From an uncultured Nitrospinaceae bacterium (GTDB taxonomy: Bacteria; Nitrospinota; Nitrospinia; Nitrospinales; VA-1): 6,034 bases of DNA. Shown here one piece after another: positions 1-6,034 of this stretch. The notes below the pieces were generated by a model that worked only from the letters and a program-made list of their open reading frames with translations, was not told the origin of the DNA and searched no databases. The stretch spans positions 1-6,034 of the forward strand of contig CAJWLY010000097.1 of the NCBI GenBank assembly GCA_913043155.1. Direction: 5' to 3'. Position 1 is the stretch's first letter. Every line of letters begins with the position of its first letter. The position numbers and the translations under genes were made by a program.

Positions 1-1313
1 GGGAACCAAGGCTTATTTCGTGTTTTTTGCTTCCATTGTTTTGATGGAATCAAACCGGGCTTTTCCCCGGCCAATCGAATCCCCGTCCGACTTCCCAACC
101 CCAGCTTTTTCGCATATTGCGCCAACCTGTCTACTCCCAATTGGCGACCCAGAGTATAAAAATAAACGTCACAAGACTGCACCAGTGCGTCATGCAGATT
201 CATCGCCCCATGCCCGCCTCTTTTCCAGCAACGGTAACGTCCCTTCCCAAGCTGAAAATGGCCCGGACAAAAGATGGTACTTTCAGGTTCTATCAGCTCT
301 TCCGCAAGTGCCGCATATGCAGTAACCACCTTGTACGTCGACCCTGGAGGATACTGTCCATCGATGGCCCGGTTTTGAAGCGGGTGCCCATCGTCCCGGA
401 TGAGACCCACCCATTCTTTTTTGGAGATACTCGCCGCAAAAATATTGGGATCGAAGGATGGCTTACTTACCATCGCAATAATTTCACCAGTTTGAACCTT
501 CATAACCACCACAGATCCTCTGACCGGAGCCTCGGGAGTGCCCTGCATAAGCTCCTCCAGCTCTCTCTGAACTCGAACATCCAAGGTCAGCGTAAGGCTG
601 TTACCGCTTTCGGGATGGGATTTTTTAAGAGTTTTCAACTCCCTTCCTGAGACATCGACTTCAACGTTCTTAAACCCTTTCTCCCCGTGTAAAACAGACT
701 CATAAATCTTTTCTAACCCATTCTTACCAATCATGTCCCCCAGTTGATATCTTGCGTGTCGAGGAGTTTCCAATTCCTTTTTCGAAATCTCGCCCAGATA
801 ACCTAAGACATGAGCCGCCAAATCCTTATGCACATAGTTCCTCAGAGGTTCAACCTGGACATGAACACCGGGAAGTCTCATCTTGTTTTCTTCGATATAG
901 GCCACTTCTCTCCGGTTGATATCTCTTTTTATCAAAACGCTTTGGAACAACCGGGATCGGCGGATGTTTATTTTTAGTTTCTCTTTATCAAAAAGTACTT
1001 TTTTGGAAAGAAAAGCCAGTGAAGTGGATAAATTTTTGGCATCTTCGGGAACCACGTACAAATTAAAAGAAGGCCTAATGCTGACCAGAACCTCACCGTT
1101 ACGGTCCTTAATCGTACCCCGGTATGCCGGCAAAGACACCTGCCGCACTCGGTTATTTTCCGACCGCACCATGAAGTCTTCTCCTTTCACTACCTGCAGA
1201 TACCAGACGCGCATACCCACACACAGAAAAGAGATGACCACAAGGACAGCGTAGACCTTGATTTTCTTTCGTATATTTTCCGAAACTTCGGTAGCGTATG
1301 AAAAAATACTCAT
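1..1313 (-). CDS. mrdA: Penicillin-binding protein 2 (peptidoglycan D,D-transpeptidase), C-terminus cut off by window edge
   Basis: This is the class B PBP of the elongasome, which cross-links peptidoglycan in the periplasm during lateral wall growth and is the partner of RodA. I translated the minus strand from the ATG at 1313-1311. It stays open to the left edge, giving 437 codons, and about 170-200 residues of a usual PBP2 are missing, including the KTG motif. A short cytoplasmic N-terminus precedes one membrane anchor (about residues 18-37, ending MRVWYLQVVKG). The pedestal motif RGTIKDRNG is at 64-72. The transpeptidase domain shows YPPGSTYK, with catalytic Ser325 and Lys328, and the second motif Ser380-Cys-Asp382, the SxD form typical of PBP2, within SCDVYFY. 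The end reads GEKPGLIPSKQW, also typical of PBP2. Cys349, Cys362, His368 and Cys381 form a possible metal site. The start overlaps the mreD stop (ATGA) with no obvious Shine-Dalgarno, so translation is probably coupled to mreD. Confidence 0.96.
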   Translation of the reverse strand, partial: MSIFSYATEVSENIRKKIKVYAVLVVISFLCVGMRVWYLQVVKGEDFMVRSENNRVRQVSLPAYRGTIKDRNGEVLVSIRPSFNLYVVPEDAKNLSTSLAFLSKKVLFDKEKLKINIRRSRLFQSVLIKRDINRREVAYIEENKMRLPGVHVQVEPLRNYVHKDLAAHVLGYLGEISKKELETPRHARYQLGDMIGKNGLEKIYESVLHGEKGFKNVEVDVSGRELKTLKKSHPESGNSLTLTLDVRVQRELEELMQGTPEAPVRGSVVVMKVQTGEIIAMVSKPSFDPNIFAASISKKEWVGLIRDDGHPLQNRAIDGQYPPGSTYKVVTAYAALAEELIEPESTIFCPGHFQLGKGRYRCWKRGGHGAMNLHDALVQSCDVYFYTLGRQLGVDRLAQYAKKLGLGSRTGIRLAGEKPGLIPSKQWKQKTRNKPWF

Positions 1314-1825
1314 AGCGGCCGTAAAACCTGGTTGGGAATTTTATGATTAATCCATTGCCGACCTTTATCGAGCAGATAAAACAGGAGCAGGCCAGCTGCA
1401 GAGTTATAAATTCCAAAAACAAACATGTGAAAAAGTAGAATTCCTCCCTCGACCTGAGCCGCCGTCAAACTACTCGATATGATAAAGTAGATCATCCCAT
1501 CCAACAGGGACGCGGTAAAAAGAAAAAAACTGATGGGGATAAAGCCTTCAACAACGATTTTATCTTTCAGAACCGAAAAAAATAAACCTGCCAACCCTTT
1601 GGACAAGGTATTGATCCCAAGAAGTCCTCCGGAAAGGCAGTCCTGAACAAACCCAATAATAATCCCCGCTCCGATGCCCCCGTTTCTTTGAAAATGAGCC
1701 CCGCAATAGACCGCAAAGATGAGCGCCAAATCGGGCGTCGTCCCCCACAGAGAAAAAACCTCTAGGAGAGTGGTCTGCACCGAAAACAGACCTATTACAA
1801 CGAGTAAAAACACACAAAAAATCAT
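1310..1825 (-). CDS. mreD: Rod shape-determining protein MreD
   Basis: This 171-residue integral inner-membrane protein belongs to the elongasome and links MreC to the membrane-embedded wall synthesis machinery. The length is normal for the family. Almost the whole chain is hydrophobic, with roughly five or six membrane segments at about 1-17, 29-45, 50-66, 72-88, 95-115 and 128-152. Family-typical features are Pro31-Asp32 in the second segment and the loop QDCLSGGLLGINTLSKG (about 61-77), which matches the conserved D..SGG.LG pattern of MreD. The tail KGRQWINHK is basic and presumably cytoplasmic. The ATG overlaps the mreC stop as ATGA, and the TGA stop overlaps the mrdA ATG in the same way. 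No clear ribosome binding site lies ahead of the start. MreD diverges fast, so the call rests on both sequence character and its fixed place between mreC and mrdA. Confidence 0.95.
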   Translation of the reverse strand: MIFCVFLLVVIGLFSVQTTLLEVFSLWGTTPDLALIFAVYCGAHFQRNGGIGAGIIIGFVQDCLSGGLLGINTLSKGLAGLFFSVLKDKIVVEGFIPISFFLFTASLLDGMIYFIISSSLTAAQVEGGILLFHMFVFGIYNSAAGLLLFYLLDKGRQWINHKIPNQVLRPL

Positions 1826-2652
1826 AGCTTTTCTATCACAGGTAAAAGGACCAGAACGTCTTCCAAACGGGATAAATCCACACTTGGAGCCACAACAACA
1901 TCCTGAAATAATTCCTGTTTCCTTTTGGCGACCCCCACCACAGTTCCTACCATCCTCCCCTTCGGGAAAATCCCACCCAACCCCGAAGATATCACCCTAT
2001 CCCCCACCTTCAATTCAGCGTCAATGGGAACGAATTTTATTTCACACAAATCTTCCCCTGTCCCCGTGCTCACCCCTGGTACACGAGTATTCTGAAATAA
2101 TGAGTCGACGGCGCTACGGCTATCAGTAATTAGAAGAACTTTGGATGTCGTGGCCGTGGAGTGAGTGATATGCCCAACGATACCCGCGTCAGTAACTACC
2201 GCAACATTTCCACGGATTCCATCATCGGTTCCCTTGTCAATAAAAATCATCTTAGACCATTGAGTGGAATCACGCCCGATAACCAAAGCCGTAAGCGACT
2301 TCACTTTTTCCTTTTTATTAGTCCCCTGAAGTTTTTTGATTCTTTCCTGCCGCTTGACGGTTTCGAGTAAGTCGCTATTCCTCCGGGTCAACAGATCAAT
2401 TTCCTTAAGCAGGCGGTCATTCTCTCGGGAAACTTCCGTTAAAAAAAAGTGGTGGTCGAGTAGATCTAAAATGGAAGTGCGTACCTGCGTAAGCAAGCTT
2501 TGAATGGGAGAGAAAATCCGAACGATAACCGATTCGAAGAAGAGATTTCCCTTATCGTATCGGATGCTGACTGTGATCAGGAGAAGGGACACCAACACGA
2601 TACAGGCGAGAAAAATTAGGGGATTTTTACCTGTGATTCGCCAGTGCGGCAC
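1822..2652 (-). CDS. mreC: Rod shape-determining protein MreC
   Basis: This 276-residue bitopic inner-membrane protein oligomerises in the periplasm and connects MreB and MreD to PBP2. A short N-terminus (PHWRITGKN) precedes one membrane helix at about 11-30. A periplasmic coiled coil at about 73-110 is rich in Glu, Arg and Leu (SRENDRLLKEIDLL). The paired beta-barrel domains of MreC follow at about 119-270. Recognisable family stretches are DKGTDDGIRGN (139-149), GIVGHI (157-162), the glycine-rich SSGLGGIFPKG (222-232) and the closing DLSRLEDVLVLLP. The start codon is GTG at 2652-2650, only 3 bases after the mreB stop. No Shine-Dalgarno is visible in the end of mreB, and no better start lies downstream before the membrane helix, so translation probably depends on ribosomes finishing mreB. 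The stop overlaps the mreD start by 4 bases. Confidence 0.97.
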   Translation of the reverse strand: MPHWRITGKNPLIFLACIVLVSLLLITVSIRYDKGNLFFESVIVRIFSPIQSLLTQVRTSILDLLDHHFFLTEVSRENDRLLKEIDLLTRRNSDLLETVKRQERIKKLQGTNKKEKVKSLTALVIGRDSTQWSKMIFIDKGTDDGIRGNVAVVTDAGIVGHITHSTATTSKVLLITDSRSAVDSLFQNTRVPGVSTGTGEDLCEIKFVPIDAELKVGDRVISSGLGGIFPKGRMVGTVVGVAKRKQELFQDVVVAPSVDLSRLEDVLVLLPVIEKL

Positions 2653-2655
2653 GGT

Positions 2656-3678
2656 TTAGAGTGAGACTTTTTTGAGAAGTATTGGATCACTAAGAACTTT
2701 GCCCGCCCCCAGAGCTACCACTGAAAGGGCATCGCTGGCCAGGGTAATGGGCAGGCCAACCGCTTCACGCAGGAAGACATCTATCCCCTTGATCAAGGAA
2801 CCGCCACCCGCGACAACAACCCCCTTATCCACAATATCGGCGGCTAACTCGGGCGGGGTACGCTCAAGGGAGATTTTCACCGCTTCTACGATCGCACTGA
2901 ATGTTTCGGCCAACGCCTCGCGGATTTCCTCGTCGGATATGACAAGCGTTTTAGGGATCCCCGCAACCAAGTCGCGTCCTTTCACTTCCATGGTCATGGG
3001 CTTTTCTATCGGACAGGCTGACCCGATCTGAATTTTTACCTCTTCGGCCGTGCGCTCACCAATCAGCACATTGTATTTCCGCTTGACGTAGTTGACGATA
3101 GCCTCGTCCATTTCGTCACCTGCAATGCGCACCGACTTGCTGTACACGATCCCGGATAATGAAATAATCGCCACCTCGGTAGTTCCACCCCCAATATCGA
3201 TAATCATATTGCCAGAGGGTTCCTGAATAGGCAGGCCCACACCTATAGCTGCGGCCATGGGCTCATCAATCAGAAAAACTTCCCGGGCACCCGCCGACTC
3301 GGCAGCATCGCGCACCGCCCGTCTTTCCACCTGAGTAACCCCCGAGGGAACAGCAACGATAACACGCGGGCGAACAAGGGTTTTGCGGTTGTTGTGCACC
3401 TTCCGGATGAAGTGACTGATCATTTTCTCTGTCACTTCAAAGTGAGCGATCACGCCGTCTTTCATAGGCCGAATGGCTGTAATACTATCCGGTACCCGGC
3501 CTAGCATCTCCTTGGCTTCCGCCCCAACCGCTTGGACCTCCTTGGTATGGCTGTTCAAAGCAACCACGGAGGGTTCGCGCAAAACGATACCCTGACCCTC
3601 TACGAAAACAAGCGTGTTCGCCGTTCCCAAGTCAATCGCAAGGTCATTTGAAAACAAACGCCAAAACGAACTGATCAC
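2656..3678 (-). CDS. mreB: Rod shape-determining protein MreB, actin-like
   Basis: This 340-residue bacterial actin homologue polymerises with ATP into curved filaments under the inner membrane and positions the elongasome. All actin-fold signatures are present: phosphate-1 loop AIDLGTANT (Asp16), VAVPSGVTQVERRAV (109-122), the DEPMAAAIG segment with Glu139 at the position of the catalytic glutamate, phosphate-2 loop IIDIGGGTTEVA (Asp161), and adenosine-site VVVAGGGSLIKG (287-298). Length is normal for the family. The N-terminal ISSFWRLFS, just before the fold, resembles the amphipathic membrane-binding segment of Gram-negative MreB. The start is GTG at 3678-3676. It is chosen because it gives the expected N-terminus, is preceded by AAGGGG about 5 bases upstream, and has no in-frame ATG above it. 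This is the first gene of the mreB-mreC-mreD-mrdA operon and is divergent from the parvulin chaperone gene. Confidence 0.98.
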   Translation of the reverse strand: MISSFWRLFSNDLAIDLGTANTLVFVEGQGIVLREPSVVALNSHTKEVQAVGAEAKEMLGRVPDSITAIRPMKDGVIAHFEVTEKMISHFIRKVHNNRKTLVRPRVIVAVPSGVTQVERRAVRDAAESAGAREVFLIDEPMAAAIGVGLPIQEPSGNMIIDIGGGTTEVAIISLSGIVYSKSVRIAGDEMDEAIVNYVKRKYNVLIGERTAEEVKIQIGSACPIEKPMTMEVKGRDLVAGIPKTLVISDEEIREALAETFSAIVEAVKISLERTPPELAADIVDKGVVVAGGGSLIKGIDVFLREAVGLPITLASDALSVVALGAGKVLSDPILLKKVSL

Positions 3679-3682
3679 CGGA

Positions 3683-3688
3683 GCCCCT
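3683..3688 (-). promoter_or_regulatory. Shine-Dalgarno-like site of mreB
   Basis: On the minus strand the sequence GAAGGGGCTCCG directly precedes the GTG start of mreB, so AAGGGG sits about 4-5 bases from the start codon. It supports the GTG as the true start. It is the only clear Shine-Dalgarno-like match ahead of any of the four minus-strand genes. The exact core is uncertain by a base or two. Confidence 0.55.
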
Positions 3689-3738
3689 TCATATCGCCGA
3701 GCCTGAACCCTCTGTAAGTTCTTTATTATTAATAAGAT

Positions 3739-3767
3739 TTTATAACAAGGGGGGCATGGAATTGCAA
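3739..3767 (-). promoter_or_regulatory. Candidate sigma70-type promoter of the mreBCD-mrdA operon
   Basis: Read on the minus strand, TTGCAA (3767-3762, 4 of 6 matches to TTGACA) is followed by a 17-base spacer and TATAAA (3744-3739, 5 of 6 matches to TATAAT). Transcription would start near 3732, leaving a leader of about 50 bases before the mreB GTG. A perfect 10-base palindrome, TTATTAATAA (3726-3735), lies at the predicted start site. The boxes were found by eye in an AT-rich region, so a chance match is possible. The optimal spacing and the position support the call. Confidence 0.5.
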
Positions 3768-3784
3768 TATAAGAATAAGGAATT

Positions 3785-3813
3785 CCGAGGCATTTACTCT
3801 CTGCCTAACTCGG
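3785..3813. repeat. Imperfect inverted repeat in the divergent promoter region
   Basis: CCGAGGCA (3785-3792) and TGCCTAACTCGG (3802-3813) can pair as CCGAG/CTCGG plus GCA/TGC. They are separated by a 9-base loop, with a 4-base bulge on one side. No T-run follows on either strand, so it does not look like a rho-independent terminator. It lies 18 bases upstream of the candidate mreB -35 box and about 60 bases upstream of the candidate -35 of the divergent gene, so an operator role is possible but unproven. Confidence 0.35.
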
Positions 3814-3875
3814 TCCAGAAAAATCAATATCTGTCAAAAGCGCGTAAAACGTTGGGTGGGGTTTCTAATAAACGG

Positions 3876-3904
3876 TTGCGAATCGAAGTCAGCTTATATA
3901 TATT
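3876..3904 (+). promoter_or_regulatory. Candidate sigma70-type promoter of the PpiD-like gene
   Basis: TTGCGA (3876-3881, 4 of 6 matches to TTGACA), a 17-base spacer and TATATT (3899-3904, 5 of 6 matches to TATAAT) lie ahead of the plus-strand chaperone gene. Transcription would start near 3911, giving a leader of about 47 bases. The ATG at 3958 is preceded by a weak Shine-Dalgarno-like GGGA (3946-3949) with an 8-base gap. The match was found by eye. The nearby TTATATATATT allows the -10 box to shift by a couple of bases. Confidence 0.45.
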
Positions 3905-3957
3905 GATCGGCTTACAGAGTCCTGCAAAATCAAAAATTTTATCTTGGGAAAAACCGT

Positions 3958-5904
3958 ATGCTGAGCGCGATTCGAAATCACGCCGATTCCTGGCTTATCA
4001 AAACAATTCTATGGCTTATCGTTTTCGCCTTTATAGGCACTATTTTCTACTCTTGGGGCATGGGCGGTGCCTCAACCTCGGGAAGCGGAAGCGGTGCAGT
4101 GGCAACCGTTGACGGGGCTAAAATCAGTGCGGTGGAGTACGAACGCACGTTCAACAATCTGATCAATTTCTACCGCGAACAGTTCCGAAGCCAGTTCTCA
4201 GAGGATCTAATTCAGAAACTCGACCTGAAACACCAGGCCCTCGACGCTCTGATCCAGAAAAAATTACTTCTCCTTGAAGCAGACAAACAAAACTTACGGG
4301 TAAGCGACAGTGAAGTTGTCAGCCGAATTAGAAATTTTGACGCATTTAAAAAGGACAAGGTGTTTGACCAGAACCTCTACGACGGTTTCCTTAGGTACAG
4401 ACGTCTGACCCCGTCGGAGTTCGAAGAAAGCCAACGTGAAGCCCTTCTTATCGAAAAAATGGAAGGGTTCATCAAAACCAACGTCAAAGTATCCGAAAAC
4501 GAAGTGGACAAAGCCTTCGAGCAGGAGAACGAAAAAGTAAAAATCAACTACGTGATGTTTCCACACGATCACTTCAAATCTTCGAAAAAGGTGACAGAAG
4601 AAGAAATCCGGAGTTTTTATGAAAGAAATAAAAAGCGTTTCGAAATTCCGGAACAAATCAAAGTTGAATTCGTAAAAATAACATCAAAAAACTATGAAGG
4701 GGAAATCGACATCCGGGATGAGGATATAGAAGATTATTACAAAACAAAAATTGCCGATTTTCGAGTGCCTAAACAATTCACTGCAGCCCATATTCTTTTC
4801 ACCATTGAGCCCCCTAAAGACGACAGCAAACTCAGCGCCGAAGAAGCCGCAAAGGAAGCGGAGGAAGCAGCTAAAAAAGAAGCCGATGAAGTTCTAAAGA
4901 AAATCCGTAGCGGAGCAGACTTCGGAGAATTGGCCAAAAAACATTCCGATGACCCCACATCCGGAGAAAAAGGAGGGGGCCTCGGCGAATTCCCGAAAGG
5001 GATGATGGTTGATGAATTCGAAGCGACTCTTGAAAAAATGAAGCCTGGAGACATCAGTGACCCAGTGAGAACCTCCTTCGGGTTCCACATCATTCGCCTT
5101 GATGAAGTAAAAGAGGGGCGGACAAAACCCCTGGAAGAGGTTAAAGAAACGGTGGTTCAAAAACTGACGCACACCAAATCGCGGCAGAAAGCAAGGCGCA
5201 TTGCTAAGCACATTCATCGCTCAGCCAAAGAGAACCGGAAATTAGCCCAAGCCGCCACGGATAACCAACTGGAGGTTCAAGTAACCCCTCTCATCTCCAG
5301 GAACAGCCACGTGGTTCCAGAAATCGGACTGGTACCCGAGTTTTTCAATCTAGCCTTCACCCTAGAGGACAATCAGGTCAGCGAACCTCTGCACACCTTT
5401 GAAGCCTCCTTCGTGCTTAAAGTAGTGGGTCGGGAAAAACCCTATATTCCCGAGTTGAGTGATGCCGATGTGAAGAAACTCGCAGAGGAGAAGGTACAAG
5501 AAGAGAAAGATTTGGCTTCCTCATCGAAGAAATTTGAAGACGTTGGCAAAGAACTTGGGCAGGGATCAACAAATCTGGATTCGGTGGCCAAAAAACTCGG
5601 GCTGGAGGTGAAAAGCACCCCTTTGTTCAATCGCTCCGACTCCATCCCCGGAATCGGAAATGTTCAAGAGGTCAAGGCGGCGGCATTTGAGCTTGAGAAA
5701 GGGAAGTCGGGGTCGGTCTCGGTACGAAACAAATATTATCTGCTGCAGATTCAGGACCGGGAGAAGGCCGGCGCATCGGATCCAGAAACCTTGCGCAACC
5801 TCACCGCCCGTCTCCAGATTGAAAAGGGAAACATCGTCTTCCAAGAATGGATGGAAAATCTCAAAGAAACTTCTGAAATCCTCATCGACAAAACTCAGCT
5901 ATAA
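3958..5904 (+). CDS. PpiD/SurA-type membrane-anchored periplasmic chaperone with parvulin peptidyl-prolyl isomerase domain
   Basis: This 648-residue protein is probably an inner-membrane-anchored folding helper for exported proteins. The N-terminus (MLSAIRNHADSWLIK) and one membrane helix at about 13-32 match the PpiD layout, cytoplasm to periplasm. A Gly/Ser linker (36-46) leads to the SurA-N-like helical chaperone region at about 48-230, starting VATVDGAKISAVEYERTF. A parvulin (PpiC/rotamase) domain spans about 272-383, with AHILF (His278), HSDDPTSGEKGGGLGEFPKG (Asp332 at the Pin1 Cys113 position) and FGFHIIRLDEV (His377), so the expected active-site residues are present. An Ala/Glu/Lys-rich helical insert at about 291-315 lies inside this domain. 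The C-terminal half carries two related modules, 426-494 and 537-603. Length is close to E. coli PpiD (about 620). I give no symbol because PpiD and other SurA-N/parvulin proteins cannot be separated with certainty here. The gene is divergent from mreB, and its TAA overlaps the end of the opposite gene by 6 bases. Confidence 0.92.
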   Translation: MLSAIRNHADSWLIKTILWLIVFAFIGTIFYSWGMGGASTSGSGSGAVATVDGAKISAVEYERTFNNLINFYREQFRSQFSEDLIQKLDLKHQALDALIQKKLLLLEADKQNLRVSDSEVVSRIRNFDAFKKDKVFDQNLYDGFLRYRRLTPSEFEESQREALLIEKMEGFIKTNVKVSENEVDKAFEQENEKVKINYVMFPHDHFKSSKKVTEEEIRSFYERNKKRFEIPEQIKVEFVKITSKNYEGEIDIRDEDIEDYYKTKIADFRVPKQFTAAHILFTIEPPKDDSKLSAEEAAKEAEEAAKKEADEVLKKIRSGADFGELAKKHSDDPTSGEKGGGLGEFPKGMMVDEFEATLEKMKPGDISDPVRTSFGFHIIRLDEVKEGRTKPLEEVKETVVQKLTHTKSRQKARRIAKHIHRSAKENRKLAQAATDNQLEVQVTPLISRNSHVVPEIGLVPEFFNLAFTLEDNQVSEPLHTFEASFVLKVVGREKPYIPELSDADVKKLAEEKVQEEKDLASSSKKFEDVGKELGQGSTNLDSVAKKLGLEVKSTPLFNRSDSIPGIGNVQEVKAAAFELEKGKSGSVSVRNKYYLLQIQDREKAGASDPETLRNLTARLQIEKGNIVFQEWMENLKETSEILIDKTQL

Positions 5905-6034
5905 GGATTTCAAGTTAGCTCGGTGAATTTTTAATATTTTACTGGTCAGGTCTTCGATATCTTCGGCAATCACCCGGATCATTTCTTCCTTACCTACGCC
6001 ACCTTTATCGAAAACAATATCCGGAACAAACCCG
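5899..6034 (-). CDS. C-terminal 44 residues of an unrecognised protein, cut by window edge
   Basis: Reading the minus strand from 6033 gives an open frame of 44 codons ending in TAG at 5901-5899. It begins GFVPDIVFDKGGVGKEEMIR, continues VIAEDIEDLTSKILK and ends IHRANLKSL. The frame looks coding: it starts with a strand-like PDIVFD, has a glycine turn, and ends in a charged amphipathic helix, the usual look of the end of an alpha/beta domain. The other minus-strand frame I checked hits a stop within 10 codons of the edge. KGGVGK resembles a ParA-type P-loop, but it lies about 35 residues from the C-terminus with Glu where Thr or Ser is needed, so it is probably not a nucleotide site. I do not recognise the family. 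The gene is convergent with the PpiD-like gene, and no terminator separates them. Confidence 0.65.
   Translation of the reverse strand, partial: GFVPDIVFDKGGVGKEEMIRVIAEDIEDLTSKILKIHRANLKSL

Noticed and set aside
1..62. Apparent frameshift and early stop (TAA at 15-13) near the end of the visible mrdA
   Set aside because: It came from a miscounted phase. In the correct frame the sequence reads GEK-PGLIPSKQW-KQKTRNKPWF without a break to the edge, which is the expected PBP2 sequence.
20..2370. Plus-strand open frames opposite mrdA, mreD and mreC
   Set aside because: They lie wholly antisense to well-supported genes, show low-complexity Pro/Ser/Arg translations and have no recognisable domain or start context.
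3675..3692. Minus-strand five-codon leader frame (MKGLR) whose TGA overlaps the mreB GTG
   Set aside because: It has no ribosome binding site of its own, and its codons are simply the mreB Shine-Dalgarno region. Too short to support without conservation data.
3756..4112. Plus-strand 118-codon open frame with an AAGGGGGG run just before its ATG
   Set aside because: More than 150 bases overlap the PpiD-like gene in another frame, the candidate ppiD promoter lies inside it, and its product has no recognisable domain. The purine run probably occurs by chance in the mreB promoter spacer.
4294..5844. Minus-strand open frames opposite the PpiD-like gene
   Set aside because: They mirror the charged repeats of the chaperone (Phe- and Ser-rich antisense translations) and have no domain similarity that I recognise.
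5905..5945. Possible terminator after the PpiD-like gene (AT-rich AATTTTTAATATTTTA)
   Set aside because: There is no GC-rich stem before the T-rich stretch, and the segment codes for the C-terminus of the convergent gene.
5971..6006. KGGVGK as a ParA/MinD-type Walker A motif
   Set aside because: In those proteins the motif is near the N-terminus and followed by Thr or Ser. Here it is about 35 residues from the C-terminus and followed by Glu.

Overview
The window holds a conserved cell-shape (rod/elongasome) locus of a Gram-negative bacterium, with one divergent gene and one convergent partial gene beside it. On the minus strand, reading from about 3678 down to the left edge, lie mreB, mreC, mreD and the first 437 codons of mrdA (PBP2), in the classical order. 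On the plus strand, 3958-5904 encodes a large membrane-anchored SurA/PpiD-type periplasmic chaperone with one parvulin domain. At the right edge the last 44 codons of an unrecognised minus-strand gene run tail-to-tail into the chaperone gene and overlap its end by 6 bases.

The organism cannot be named from this sequence alone. A periplasmic parvulin chaperone next to mreBCD-mrdA indicates a diderm. From general knowledge, a PpiC/SurA-type gene beside mreB is seen in deltaproteobacteria-like lineages, and groups such as Nitrospinota or Nitrospirota are also plausible; this is inference. Coding density is very high: the only intergenic stretch is 3679-3957.

The four minus-strand genes look like one operon. 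mreB has a GTG start with an AAGGGG Shine-Dalgarno-like sequence and a plausible sigma70-type promoter (TTGCAA-17-TATAAA). mreC starts with GTG 3 bases after the mreB stop. The mreC/mreD and mreD/mrdA junctions are both ATGA overlaps without a clear Shine-Dalgarno, so translational coupling is likely. MreB forms membrane-bound actin-like filaments. MreC and MreD link these to the periplasmic transpeptidase PBP2, which makes lateral-wall peptidoglycan with RodA; rodA would be expected just beyond the left edge.

I see no mobile element, CRISPR array, RNA gene or clearly new multi-gene system. The points most worth a second look are a Cys3-His set in PBP2 at positions where a zinc site has been described in other PBP2 enzymes, a repeated module in the C-terminal half of the PpiD-like protein, the 6-base convergent overlap, and the unidentified gene at the right edge.
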